Below, in pieces: positions 36,377-44,196 of a DNA stretch of 64,000 bases. Each line of letters begins with the position of its first letter. The stretch's first letter is position 1. Location: the NCBI RefSeq assembly GCF_014836595.1, contig NZ_JACSQO010000005.1:124001-188000 (forward strand). The letters run 5' to 3'. The position numbers were made by a program, and so were the translations under genes. The DNA comes from Psychrobacillus faecigallinarum. GTDB lineage: Bacteria; Bacillota; Bacilli; Bacillales_A; Planococcaceae. The notes under the pieces were generated by a model. The model saw only the letters and a list, made by a program, of their open reading frames with translations, made no database searches and was not told where the DNA came from.

Positions 36377-36408
36377 TCAAAAAATCCTCCCTATAAAAAG
36401 GAGGAAAA
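36377..36408 (-). terminator. Intrinsic terminator-like hairpin
   Basis: CCTCC and GGAGG pair across an 8-base loop, with TTTTTT following on the minus strand. It lies downstream of the M20 remnant. The rest of 36162-36529 shows nothing else I can support. Confidence 0.5.
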
Positions 36409-36529
36409 TGATTAGTTGTACTGCTTCTCTACATACTCTGGTAACACGAAGCTCTGAACCAAAGCGCTCTAATTTTGTTATCCCTATAGGAATCTTATTA
36501 CATACTACTAGGCAAATTTTTTCAATATA

Positions 36530-36742
36530 TTATTTATGTTGTTGCTTCAACCACTCTATTGCCACATTCGCATGTAAACTAGCACCATATTTAAAGATTT
36601 CTTCCTTTTGTTGCATGCGTGGATTATAAACCGGTGCCTCTCCTTCTTTACCTGTCCCTAAAATAAGAAATGCAGACTGTACAGATTGAGAAATATAAGA
36701 GAAATCTTCTGAACCACTCATTATATTTCTATGTTTAAACAT
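36530..36742 (-). pseudogene. C-terminal remnant of an M20 amidohydrolase gene
   Basis: The frame encodes MSGSEDFSYISQSVQSAFLI, then LGTGKEGEAPVYNPRM and KYGASLHANVAIEWLKQ, which is the last 60 residues of a HmrA-like M20 protein. The expected His before NP is Tyr here (VYNP). All upstream sequence is missing, replaced by unrelated DNA at about 36742, the junction with the accessory region. It is a second M20 relic near the intact gene at 34801. Confidence 0.75.
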
Positions 36743-36875
36743 TCTGATCTTTCCATAAATGAAGAAACAAAAGAAAAATACTCTTTTAAAGAGCTTATAA
36801 TTCCAAATGGAGAAGCATTTTTACTAAAGTATAATAACAATCCTTTAACCTTAAAAAAAGGAGATGTTGTTTCCT

Positions 36876-37257
36876 TCCATGTAGCGCAAAATCAGCGCTA
36901 CACCACAGAGGATGAAAATGTTTATAGAACGGGTATAGGATACTACGGCTGGGAGAGGAAGGTCGATCAACTATGGTGCCATTGAGCCCATCCGTTAGTC
37001 TGACTCCAACGACCACGGTGCATCACAGACTGTCGCACTCTATATGAGTAGCACTCATGGGAGATTAATCCTACTCTGGTTATTGCACCAGCCTGCCTTT
37101 ATTCTTACAAGAATATGGAGTTGATTCTTGATTTACCTTTTAACTTAATATAAACATTCTAAGGCTCAGCTTTTTTTTAAAAAAGCAATTTCTGAGTCTC
37201 TTTTGTTATACATTTTTGTATATTTTGAGCATTTTTTAATTTTCATGGGAGTTGAAT
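36876..37257. repeat. Long structured repeat, copy 1
   Basis: This 382-base segment recurs at 38371-38748. About 220 bases in the middle (from 36959) are identical in the two copies, while the flanks differ by small indels, including changes that break any reading frame. It contains the stems GTAGCGC/GCGCTAC, ATGAGT/ACTCAT and CTGG/CCAG, as expected for a structured RNA or a palindrome-rich mobile element. It starts 10 bases from the 3' end of the kinase-like gene. Confidence 0.85.
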
Positions 37258-37266
37258 TACAAATGA

Positions 37267-38271
37267 TTATTCTACATTATTAAGCCAGTCAACTAATTTT
37301 GAAATTATTTCTGCATAATACTTGATTTCCTTTATTGTTCCTACTACTTGTGTCGTACCCATCTTTTGTTCTTCTCCGTCTGTGCATTCAATCCACAAAG
37401 AACGCTTTAAATTGTATTCAAGCCATCCTAATTTTCCTAAATAACCATTTTCTAATACAGTAGACCAATTTGCCTGAGTTTCTCCGTTTCTCTTTTTATA
37501 TCCATTTATAAAAGCAAAAAATCTTTCTTTAACTATGTTTTCTGTCTTATCTTTAGACCAGTATAGTGCAGTTTCAATTAAATCGTGCATTGGATTAACA
37601 TAACCAGCGGACTCCCTATCAATTATAACTGGATTATCTTTATTCCATAAGACATTTTTGGGGTCTAAATCCCTATGACTAATAACTAAATTTGTTGAAA
37701 GTACTCTATTTGCTTTGTATGCTAAAGTACTCCACTCATAAAGTTTATCAACAATTTCAAGTAGAGATTCAACCCATTCAGCATTACTTTTTTGTCCTTG
37801 TTGAATGTAATATTCCCAGTTTACGGACTGTTCATTGTTGCCCAAATCTTTCTTTAATTGAAGTTCCGAAAAATCTGTACCATGGATGTCAGCGAGGATA
37901 GAACCTATTTTTTCACTATGACTACTATTAATTACACTTGATTCAAGAGTTATACTCTCTATCCAATCGAAAACAATATAGAATTGACTATCTATAGTTT
38001 GAATAAAATTTCCATAAATTATTTTAGCTGGAACAGCAGGTACTTTCTTTGACACCAAATTTGCAACCCTCTCTGAATTAATATAATTCATCATTGCATC
38101 TGGTCTTAACATAATTTGAGGATTTAAGATTTTTACGGCATATTTTCCTTTATCTGTTTCAATAGCATACGTCTTATGTAAAAGACCGCCTGATATTGAT
38201 ACTGGAACCCCAATTATTTCACCAAGTTGGGATTCATCACTTAACTTTTTAAATAATTGATTATTAACCAT
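37267..38271 (-). CDS. Phosphotransferase of the APH/choline kinase family
   Basis: The 334-residue protein has the kinase-like catalytic motif SHRDLDPKNVLW and the metal-binding IIDRESAG, the Brenner motif and DFG-equivalent of aminoglycoside phosphotransferases. Many such chromosomal proteins phosphorylate unknown small molecules, so drug resistance should not be assumed. AAGGGG lies 7 bases before the ATG. The gene stands between copy 1 of the long repeat and the first short palindromic repeat, like the neighbouring cassette-like genes. Confidence 0.8.
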   Translation of the reverse strand: MVNNQLFKKLSDESQLGEIIGVPVSISGGLLHKTYAIETDKGKYAVKILNPQIMLRPDAMMNYINSERVANLVSKKVPAVPAKIIYGNFIQTIDSQFYIVFDWIESITLESSVINSSHSEKIGSILADIHGTDFSELQLKKDLGNNEQSVNWEYYIQQGQKSNAEWVESLLEIVDKLYEWSTLAYKANRVLSTNLVISHRDLDPKNVLWNKDNPVIIDRESAGYVNPMHDLIETALYWSKDKTENIVKERFFAFINGYKKRNGETQANWSTVLENGYLGKLGWLEYNLKRSLWIECTDGEEQKMGTTQVVGTIKEIKYYAEIISKLVDWLNNVE

Positions 38272-38297
38272 ATCTCTACCCCTTATAATCTTTTATT

Positions 38298-38367
38298 AAA
38301 ATAAACTGCCCCATTAATTCAATAAGAAAAAAGGCTTTACTTCTTCTTGAAGTAAAGCACCCGTTAG
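38298..38367. repeat. Cassette repeat E1
   Basis: The element has a degenerate outer palindrome, then the hairpin GCTTTACT / AGTAAAGC (38334-38358) that on the minus strand is followed by a T run and so is an intrinsic terminator, and ends CACCCGTTAG. It abuts copy 2 of the long repeat. Confidence 0.8.
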
Positions 38368-38370
38368 CCA

Positions 38371-38748
38371 TCCATGTAGCGCAAAACCAGCGCTACACCA
38401 CAGAGAATGAAAATGTGAAAAACGGGTATAGGATACTATGGCTGGCGAAGAAGGTCGATCAACTATGGTGCCATTGAGCCCATCCGTTAGTCTGACTCCA
38501 ACGACCACGGTGCATCACAGACTGTCGCACTCTATATGAGTAGCACTCATGGGAGATTAATCCTACTCTGGTTATTGCACCAGCCTGCCTTTATTCTTAC
38601 AAGAATATGGAGTTGATTCTTGATTTACCTTTTAACTTAATATAAACATTCTAAGGCTCAGCTTTTTTTAAAAATCTTATTCTGAGTCTCTTTTGTTATG
38701 CATTTTTGTATATTTTGAGCATTTTTTAATTTTCATGGGAGTTGAATA
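38371..38748. repeat. Long structured repeat, copy 2
   Basis: This is the second copy of the 380-base element at 36876-37257. It starts 4 bases after E1 and ends 8 bases from the stop of the cold-shock-domain gene. As with copy 1, it lies directly at the 3' end of a minus-strand gene. Confidence 0.85.
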
Positions 38749-38756
38749 AGATTTTT

Positions 38757-39002
38757 TTAGTCAGAGATGATGATTACATTTTCTGCAACTTGCTCTTGGT
38801 CGGTAGAATTTGGGTTTTCAATTAAATCAAAGGATACTTTTTGACCTTGTTTAAGGAATATGAACCCATTCGGAAATCTTTCTTTATCAGGTAAAATCGA
38901 ACTGAAATGAACAAAAACATGATTTCCATCCTCACCGTCAAGCATAATACGACCATAACCCTTTTCTTCTTTAAACCATTTAACAATTCCCTCTCGTTTC
39001 AT
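38757..39002 (-). CDS. Cold-shock-domain protein, divergent
   Basis: The 81-residue protein begins KREGIVKWFKEEKGYGRIML and continues HVFVHFSSI, the RNP1 and RNP2 motifs of the cold-shock domain; RNP1 reads KGYGRI and RNP2 VFVHF. It is longer than CspB by about 14 residues through an insertion before the last strands. It should bind single-stranded nucleic acid. GGAGGT lies 10 bases before the ATG. It is a single-gene unit between the long repeat and E2. Confidence 0.85.
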   Translation of the reverse strand: MKREGIVKWFKEEKGYGRIMLDGEDGNHVFVHFSSILPDKERFPNGFIFLKQGQKVSFDLIENPNSTDQEQVAENVIIISD

Positions 39003-39030
39003 ATCTGTTCGACCTCCAATTCATTTTTTT

Positions 39031-39100
39031 ACTCAACTAAACTGCCGCGCTAGTTAACTAAGAAAAAAGGCTTTACTCCTTCTTAAAGCACCAGTTAGTA
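39031..39100. repeat. Cassette repeat E2
   Basis: The outer palindrome ACTCAACTAAACTGC...CTAGTTAACTAAG is followed by GGCTTTACTCC, a partly deleted hairpin arm, and CACCAGTTAG. It ends at the stop of the next gene. Confidence 0.8.
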
Positions 39101-39460
39101 TCAATTTCTACCCCAATACCTTTCAATTTCATTTGAGGCTTTCCTCGTCTCTGAACCCATATACTTATAAGCTTTTTTTAATAGCTTTTTAGAGTCGCCA
39201 AGTTGTGCAAGTATAGTAACGCTTAGTAATTCTTTAACTTCATCATCTCCTGAAGTTGCCATCAGTTCAAGATAATCAAATAATTCCTTTATCTTTGGTA
39301 TATCCTTCTCTTTTCCAATGAGTTCATTAAAATAATTGCTGCATTCACCAAAGAAGACATGATTTAGGATTTCACCATTAAATTCAATATGTTCTTGTAA
39401 GTAACGCTTGTACTCTTCAAATTCATCTGTAAAGTGTATTGCTAAGTCTTTATATTCCAT
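39101..39460 (-). CDS. Small hypothetical protein, possibly immunity-like
   Basis: The 119-residue, acidic, helical protein has no recognised motif. The layout, an acidic N-terminus, then KIKELFDYLELMATSGDDEV and a C-terminal ERYWG, resembles small immunity-type proteins found with polymorphic toxins, but no toxin is adjacent. AGGAG lies 5 bases before the ATG. It is a single-gene unit between E2 and E3. Confidence 0.55.
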   Translation of the reverse strand: MEYKDLAIHFTDEFEEYKRYLQEHIEFNGEILNHVFFGECSNYFNELIGKEKDIPKIKELFDYLELMATSGDDEVKELLSVTILAQLGDSKKLLKKAYKYMGSETRKASNEIERYWGRN

Positions 39461-39498
39461 TTTTTCTCCTGTTGCTGAACAATTGTATTTATAATTTC

Positions 39499-39531
39499 TT
39501 ATTCAACTAAACTGCTGCTTTAGTTGAATAA
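39499..39531. repeat. Cassette repeat E3
   Basis: Only the outer palindrome is kept here and it is perfect: TTATTCAACTAAA and TTTAGTTGAATAA flank CTGCTGC. The terminator hairpin half is missing. Confidence 0.8.
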
Positions 39532-39535
39532 CATA

Positions 39536-40048
39536 TTACCCGCTATGAATTTCAAAGCAAAAACATCCAAATGGTAAATGTTCTTCTTTTAACTCCATTT
39601 CTGATTTTGCTATTTTCATCATCCTAGGTAAAATATCCCTTAAGGAGTCCTTATATTCTTCAAGTGCCTTTTGATATGAAACAATATCGTTATGTTTACA
39701 TAATGGATATAGTATGGCACCTAGCTTCACATCATTAAGTGCTCTAGGGGTATCTATTGGTTCAAGACAATCTAAGATATGCATCTTTTGGTCCTGCTCA
39801 TCAAACCAATCTCTACATTCTATATAAAACATGAATTCCTCGAATTCAATTTGCATATCTACTTCCTCATTTATATAGAATGGTGTAATCCTAATGTATT
39901 CGGTAGTTGAATCAGAACTAATAATCTCATCTAATATTCCTTTTAACTCAGTAATGGTTGGGTAACGTCTATATTTTCCATTGTAGTAAACAGTGTTATT
40001 GTAAACTATTTCGTTAATTTCCCCTTTATCTTTCCCTATTATTTTCAT
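39536..40048 (-). CDS. Hypothetical protein
   Basis: The 170-residue soluble protein shows an N-terminal mixed region with YRRYPTITELKGILDEII and a C-terminal helical region; no family is recognised. AAAGGAGG lies only 2 bases before the ATG, an unusually tight spacing. It is a single-gene unit between E3 and E4. Confidence 0.55.
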   Translation of the reverse strand: MKIIGKDKGEINEIVYNNTVYYNGKYRRYPTITELKGILDEIISSDSTTEYIRITPFYINEEVDMQIEFEEFMFYIECRDWFDEQDQKMHILDCLEPIDTPRALNDVKLGAILYPLCKHNDIVSYQKALEEYKDSLRDILPRMMKIAKSEMELKEEHLPFGCFCFEIHSG

Positions 40049-40076
40049 CGCCTCCTTTATTACATATTTAAGCCCA

Positions 40077-40128
40077 CTTCTTATTGAAGTAAAGCACCAC
40101 GTTAGTTTAAGTACATTCCTTCACAAAC
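40077..40128. repeat. Cassette repeat E4
   Basis: This copy keeps the right half only: GAAGTAAAGCACCACGTTAG and TTTAAGTACATTCCTTCACA. It lies between divergent genes. Confidence 0.75.
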
Positions 40129-40255
40129 TTTTTTATTCACTCTTGCAAATAATGGATCTTTATAAGTGTTTTTATTTATAAAACAAAGGATTATCAAATT
40201 ATATTATAGAATAATGTAAAAGAGGTGTGTCTCTTCCCATGAAAGGATAGTGTGA

Positions 40256-41107
40256 GTGCTAATGATAAATGAAGAATGGAAAGAAGCCTATGGTCAGTAT
40301 GACATTCCAAACGAAATTCACCTTTTGCATCAATTAGAAAATGAATTAAGGAACGAAGGACTATCACTTAGTCAAATTGCTTTTCAACCAATTAATCTAT
40401 TCGATCCATATTCGATTACCCCTCCTGATTTGATTCCTTTTGCTAGTACTGGTGGCGATGGTATTCATTTCGGTTTTTTAACAGATTTTCATTCAGTTTC
40501 GAATTTAAGCGAAGCACCAATCGTATGTGTTTCGCCAACCAATGATCCTCCCCTGCGATATATGGCACGAAACATTCGAGAGTTTTTAAACTTAGTCTAT
40601 TCTGTTCCTTATGCTGAAATGCTCGAAACCATGTGGAACTACGATGATGAAAAACAAGTAATTGGACTGGTAAAGGAATTCGAGAAATACACCTCAAGTA
40701 ATTGGGAGGAAAATCGTAAGTCTATACTAACGCGTTATCAGCAAGTTTTTGGAACGAAGAAATTGGAGGTATTGAGCTATTTCCATGAAGTGAAAAAAGA
40801 CAGGGCTGAATCCATCCATATGACTACATTGGATGGACTTGGGGTCCTTTGTGCAAAACCATCTATACAATCAAAACAGCACTTCAATTTCCCTCAAAAT
40901 CGCAATTGCGATGAATCGGAAGTGGTGAAGATGAAATCTTTTTTGGATCAATCTAATGAATTGGAAAAACTTGCATTTGTTCGTGACGCGAATTATTGGT
41001 ACATCGTGACGTCAGGTTACCATGAAGCAGTCTGGGAATTGATCCTAGAATTACTGACATCATTGAAGCTAAAAGATGAAGTGGAACGTGTTTCTGAAAG
41101 GTGCTAA
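40256..41107 (+). CDS. SUKH-like (SMI1/KNR4) hypothetical protein
   Basis: The 283-residue protein contains PPDLIPFASTGGDGIHFGFL, close to the core strand pattern of SUKH/SMI1-KNR4 proteins, many of which are immunity proteins of toxin systems. The C-terminal 100 residues are not recognised. It may start at GTG 40256 or at ATG 40262; AAAGGA lies upstream. It is the only plus-strand gene of the cassette-like array, between E4 and E5, with its own terminator at 41151. Confidence 0.6.
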   Translation: MLMINEEWKEAYGQYDIPNEIHLLHQLENELRNEGLSLSQIAFQPINLFDPYSITPPDLIPFASTGGDGIHFGFLTDFHSVSNLSEAPIVCVSPTNDPPLRYMARNIREFLNLVYSVPYAEMLETMWNYDDEKQVIGLVKEFEKYTSSNWEENRKSILTRYQQVFGTKKLEVLSYFHEVKKDRAESIHMTTLDGLGVLCAKPSIQSKQHFNFPQNRNCDESEVVKMKSFLDQSNELEKLAFVRDANYWYIVTSGYHEAVWELILELLTSLKLKDEVERVSERC

Positions 41108-41150
41108 GCACATTAAGAATCGTAAATATTGAGACATTATTACCTATGAT

Positions 41151-41180
41151 AAAAAGCCTGAGAAAACTTCAGGCTTTTTA
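41151..41180 (+). terminator. Intrinsic terminator
   Basis: The stem AAAAAGCCTGA / TCAGGCTTTTT ends the SUKH-like gene. Confidence 0.88.
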
Positions 41181-41210
41181 CTTTAAATAATAAACCAAAA
41201 AGGTAATTCG

Positions 41211-41309
41211 TTATTCAACTAAACTGTTGCTTTAGTTCAATAAGAAAAAAAGCTTTACTCCTTCTTGAAGTAAAGCACCTCGTTAGTTTAAGTACATTAT
41301 TTCACAAAC
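41211..41309. repeat. Cassette repeat E5, the most complete copy
   Basis: From left to right it has the palindrome TTATTCAACTAAACTG...CTTTAGTTCAATAAG, an A tract, the hairpin GCTTTACT / AGTAAAGC, the block CACCTCGTTAGTTTAAGTAC and ATTATTTCACAAAC. On the minus strand the hairpin plus T tract is a good terminator. Confidence 0.85.
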
Positions 41310-41383
41310 TCCTATGTTGGTTGATTCAAATTATGTGCTGCTTTTAATTAAAAACAGCAACTTTGTTATGCCATACTTAGTAA

Positions 41384-42007
41384 TTAAATCAGATTATTCA
41401 TCTCTTTTAAAAAGTAATCAAGCCACTCATTTTGAGGAGAAACAATCTGCGGCAAATTATCTAATTGAGACCAAAATAATTTAAACGTATGATTATCCGT
41501 CTCAATTTCCCATTCATTAAACTCACTGTTTGATTGTAGATGATAAAATTGTCTTGTTATTTTTATTGCTAAATTTGTTTCTTCTACCCAACCAGTTATC
41601 TGATAAGATATGTAATTCGGCTCCGGATATTTATCTCCTTCTTTATAAGAAATTTGTACAAATTCCCCATGTTTTCGTTCATGAAGTACAGTGATACCTC
41701 TTCTAATTTCTGCCCATTGGAAACTTGACGTGTCTGGTTTTGAATATATTTTAGCATTATTAAAAATGATATATTTTCCTTCTAAGTTTTGTTCCTGACT
41801 CCCAATGGCTTTACATTTAACGAATTCTTTAAGACCAGTTTCTTCAATTGCTTCTCTAATAGCTGCTTGATAAGAGTCCTCATTAATTTCTACTGTGCCT
41901 GCTGGTATTTGAATACCTGCACTGGGATGTTGTATTAAAAGAAGTTCTAGTTTGTTATCGATTTTTCTAGTAATAAAGCATGTAACCTTTCCTAATACTT
42001 TTTCCAT
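41384..42007 (-). CDS. NUDIX hydrolase
   Basis: The 207-residue protein has a full Nudix box, Gx5Ex7REAIEETGL, near residues 37-59, plus a C-terminal 110-residue extension. The ATG at 42007 is chosen, since GGAGGAGACT is directly before it; the longer frame upstream runs through repeat E6. The substrate is unknown. It is a single-gene unit between E5 and E6. Confidence 0.8.
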   Translation of the reverse strand: MEKVLGKVTCFITRKIDNKLELLLIQHPSAGIQIPAGTVEINEDSYQAAIREAIEETGLKEFVKCKAIGSQEQNLEGKYIIFNNAKIYSKPDTSSFQWAEIRRGITVLHERKHGEFVQISYKEGDKYPEPNYISYQITGWVEETNLAIKITRQFYHLQSNSEFNEWEIETDNHTFKLFWSQLDNLPQIVSPQNEWLDYFLKEMNNLI

Positions 42008-42043
42008 AGTCTCCTCCATAAAAATATAAATTGGGTTAAACAC

Positions 42044-42077
42044 TATTGAGCTAAACTGCTTCGTTAGTTGAACAATA
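42044..42077. repeat. Cassette repeat E6
   Basis: The outer palindrome alone is present: ATTGAGCTAAACTGC and TTCGTTAGTTGAACAAT. Confidence 0.78.
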
Positions 42078-42120
42078 TAAAAGAGACGTCTATACAGCTC
42101 ATTGATCTTGAACAAAGGAT

Positions 42121-42243
42121 TTAAGGTCTTTTTCTTTTTTTAGATAAATTTATTATTAAAAGAATAATAGCAAGTGCGAAAATTAAAATAAACCCGACTA
42201 TGCTAAGTATAAAAATTAGTCCAGGAAATCCTATGTTGTTCAT
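42121..42243 (-). CDS. Small 40-residue membrane peptide
   Basis: A perfect AGGAGGTG lies 5 bases before an ATG at 42243, and the frame gives a 40-residue protein with one long membrane helix (GLIFILSIVGFILIFALAII) followed by the basic end NLSKKRKRP. It is too short for many gene callers, but the start signal and composition make it convincing. It is a single-gene unit between E6 and E7. Function unknown; a toxin-like peptide or membrane regulator is possible. Confidence 0.72.
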   Translation of the reverse strand: MNNIGFPGLIFILSIVGFILIFALAIILLIINLSKKRKRP

Positions 42244-42315
42244 AATAACACCTCCTCATAATGCAGAAACCACTACTATAACAACTACTTCGTCACTAGT
42301 CTAAACAACACCTGC

Positions 42316-42399
42316 TTATTGAACTAACCTGCTTCGTTAGTTTGATAAGAAAAAGGCTTTACTCCTTCTTAAAGTAAAGCACCCGCTAGTTCAACAAGG
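42316..42399. repeat. Cassette repeat E7
   Basis: TTATTGAACTAACCTGC and TTCGTTAGTTTGATAAG are followed by an A tract, the hairpin GCTTTACT / AGTAAAGC and CACCCGCTAGTTCAAC. It is a nearly complete copy, with a minus-strand terminator. Confidence 0.82.
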
Positions 42400-42416
42400 A
42401 TAGTTTTAAATAGTCT

Positions 42417-42929
42417 TCAGGGGAGGATGACCTTTTTGAGCTGTTCTTTCGTTGATAAACTAATATCATTTGTACCAACCAAAAAAGAATATCCGTGTGA
42501 AATCACTTCTGTTAGAGTGTCACTTGGACCTAATTCGAATATAGGATACTGTACCGAGACTTTACCCTTCAATTCATCTCTATCCTGTATCTTAAATCTT
42601 ATTTCCTTTGATGAATTAGTTATAAAGAAATCATCTAAGGTTAATTTCCATCCAACATCGTCTAGTATAATATCCAGTTCATCTATCGAATGAACCTCGT
42701 CAATTCTGTACCTAAGCCTTTTGTCATCATTGTCTAAATCATCCACTTCTCTTACAAAGTTATGGATAACCTTTATAGGGAAACAGTTATAGTTTTTCCA
42801 GAAGTCAGATAAAGTTGTTCCATATTCTCCGTCAACACTATACATATATTCTGGTTCTTTTGTACAATCACAAGCCCAAAAATCTATACGGTTATTTATA
42901 TACACCGTTCGGTCATTAATATTAACCAT
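42417..42929 (-). CDS. Hypothetical protein
   Basis: The 170-residue acidic soluble protein has no recognised family. It starts YINNRIDFWACDC-like with several aromatic and Asp residues and shows a possible beta-rich C-terminus (ISHGYSFLVGTND). GGAGGG lies 10 bases before the ATG. It is a single-gene unit between E7 and E8. Confidence 0.55.
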   Translation of the reverse strand: MVNINDRTVYINNRIDFWACDCTKEPEYMYSVDGEYGTTLSDFWKNYNCFPIKVIHNFVREVDDLDNDDKRLRYRIDEVHSIDELDIILDDVGWKLTLDDFFITNSSKEIRFKIQDRDELKGKVSVQYPIFELGPSDTLTEVISHGYSFLVGTNDISLSTKEQLKKVILP

Positions 42930-42991
42930 ATTACTTTCTCCCTCCTATTTAGTGCTTCAACTTCTTATTTTCCTTTTCATTATTCCTTTTT

Positions 42992-43040
42992 CTTATTCAA
43001 CTAACCTGCTTCGTTAGTTTAAGTGAAAACCTTCACAATC
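42992..43040. repeat. Cassette repeat E8, apparent recombinant form
   Basis: The left half of the outer palindrome, TTATTCAACTAACCTGCTTC, is joined at GTTAG to the right-end block GTTAGTTTAAGT and CCTTCACAA. The hairpin found between the two GTTAG copies in E5 and E7 is absent, as if recombination had occurred between them. Confidence 0.78.
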
Positions 43041-43547
43041 TTATTCAAATCTTAACATAACCATCCAATTTGTTCCTATCTGTTTTTAAATAAATTAATA
43101 ATTGAAAGCTCGGATCTCCTGACATCCTTTTCTCCACCTCGGTTGAAAACTACCCTTTTTTCCTTTAATTCATCCTATTTGCTCGATATTCCGGCATTTT
43201 TGCGTTCATCCTTCTTTCAACAACATTAACTCCTAACTAAAACGACCAAAACCCTGTCATATAAGGGTATTGGCCGTTTTAAGTACAGCAGGTTATTTGA
43301 GTTAATTACGATTATACGAATTGTTTGTAAACCTAATAAAATTATTTGAAGTTTCCCCTATTTCGTCTTTCACTTATTTCTAAAAGGATAATAGTCAGTA
43401 TTCTGTTAACATTAAAACGTCGAAATTGGACAGAAAAAAATCCTGTGTGTAAAATTATTGTTCTTTTTTCATTAAGTCCGGAAATTATTGCCTCAAAATT
43501 GGACAAAAATTTCTAGACTTTTTAAAATACTTTATATATCGTGTAAA
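43041..43547. other. Intergenic region with one terminator
   Basis: No gene is supported. A good bidirectional hairpin at 43239-43280 (AAAACG, CCAA, ACCC against GGGT, TTGG, CGTTTT) marks the end of some lost gene. A 26-codon minus frame at about 43131 behind GAGGTGGAG is too short to call. The right part contains two copies of AAATTGGACA. Confidence 0.5.
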
Positions 43548-44033
43548 TTATTCAAATGTAATTGTATCTCCAATAATAAATGTTTCACTCTGAGAACCGT
43601 CGCCATTTGTCCACTCAACAACTATCTCTGATTCATTAAATATTTCTTTAATATCCTCTTCACTTAATCCTTTTGAATAAAAAGTCAGCTCATATTGATA
43701 TTCAGCAAAACTCTCCTCAGAGTTATCTTGTGAAGTACCCTTCCCTCCCCAATAACGCTTTATTTGGTCATGATTATCTAATACACCGCTCCAATTATCA
43801 AACATTTCAATTTTTCTTTCTGTATCACTTTTATGCTCCATATAGAAATTGAAAGTAAGTTTTTTAAAGTCTTCTTTTTTTGATTCGCTGTATTCAACTG
43901 GTCGCCCTAAGGTATTGAAATCTTCTTCTGTTAAGTTAGAAATTACCGTTCCAATTGTGATTTCAGGTTCTGCATTGTTACAAGCGGTTAATATGCTGCA
44001 GATCCCTATTAGTATGATTATGAGCCTCTTCAT
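43548..44033 (-). CDS. Small lipoprotein
   Basis: The 161-residue protein has a lipoprotein signal with lipobox LTAC (Cys at residue 18) and an acidic beta-rich domain of about 120 residues (AEYQYELTFYS, IVVEWTNGDGSQ). No family is recognised. AAAGGGGAA lies 6 bases before the ATG. It is divergent from the secreted-protein gene at 44197, and a perfect palindrome midway suggests joint control. An immunity role against the secreted protein is possible but unproven. Confidence 0.65.
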   Translation of the reverse strand: MKRLIIILIGICSILTACNNAEPEITIGTVISNLTEEDFNTLGRPVEYSESKKEDFKKLTFNFYMEHKSDTERKIEMFDNWSGVLDNHDQIKRYWGGKGTSQDNSEESFAEYQYELTFYSKGLSEEDIKEIFNESEIVVEWTNGDGSQSETFIIGDTITFE

Positions 44034-44072
44034 AACTATTTCCCCTTTGAATTTAGTTATTACATATTTTTT

Positions 44073-44153
44073 ATTATAGTTTATCAGTATCCCTCTTCAC
44101 ATAATATTCATTTATGAATATTATAAACAATTAAATGTTCTAAAAATTATAAT
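44073..44153. promoter_or_regulatory. Divergent promoter region with a perfect 24-bp palindrome
   Basis: ATAATATTCAT-TT-ATGAATATTAT (44101-44124) is a perfect palindrome. A TATAAT lies on each strand at the same distance from its centre: 44078-44073 on the minus strand (34.5 bases) and 44148-44153 on the plus strand (35.5 bases). The sub-motif ATTCA-N4-TGAATATT recurs before the peptide gene at 46091. Confidence 0.72.
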
Positions 44154-44196
44154 ATTTTTATAGAGGTTAAAAACAATTATAAAGGAGCTGAAGATT

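Noticed and set aside
36731..36985. An 84-codon plus-strand frame (MFKHSDLSINEETK...)
   Set aside because: The second half lies inside the long repeat, where the other copy has frame-breaking indels. The first half (NPLTLKKGDVVSF) may be a gene relic, but no start signal supports it.
37267..43040. Interpretation of E1-E8 as integron attC sites
   Set aside because: The palindrome arms (AACTAAC/GTTAGTT) only partly fit the attC core pattern and no integron integrase is in the window. The cassette idea is kept, the attC identity is not.
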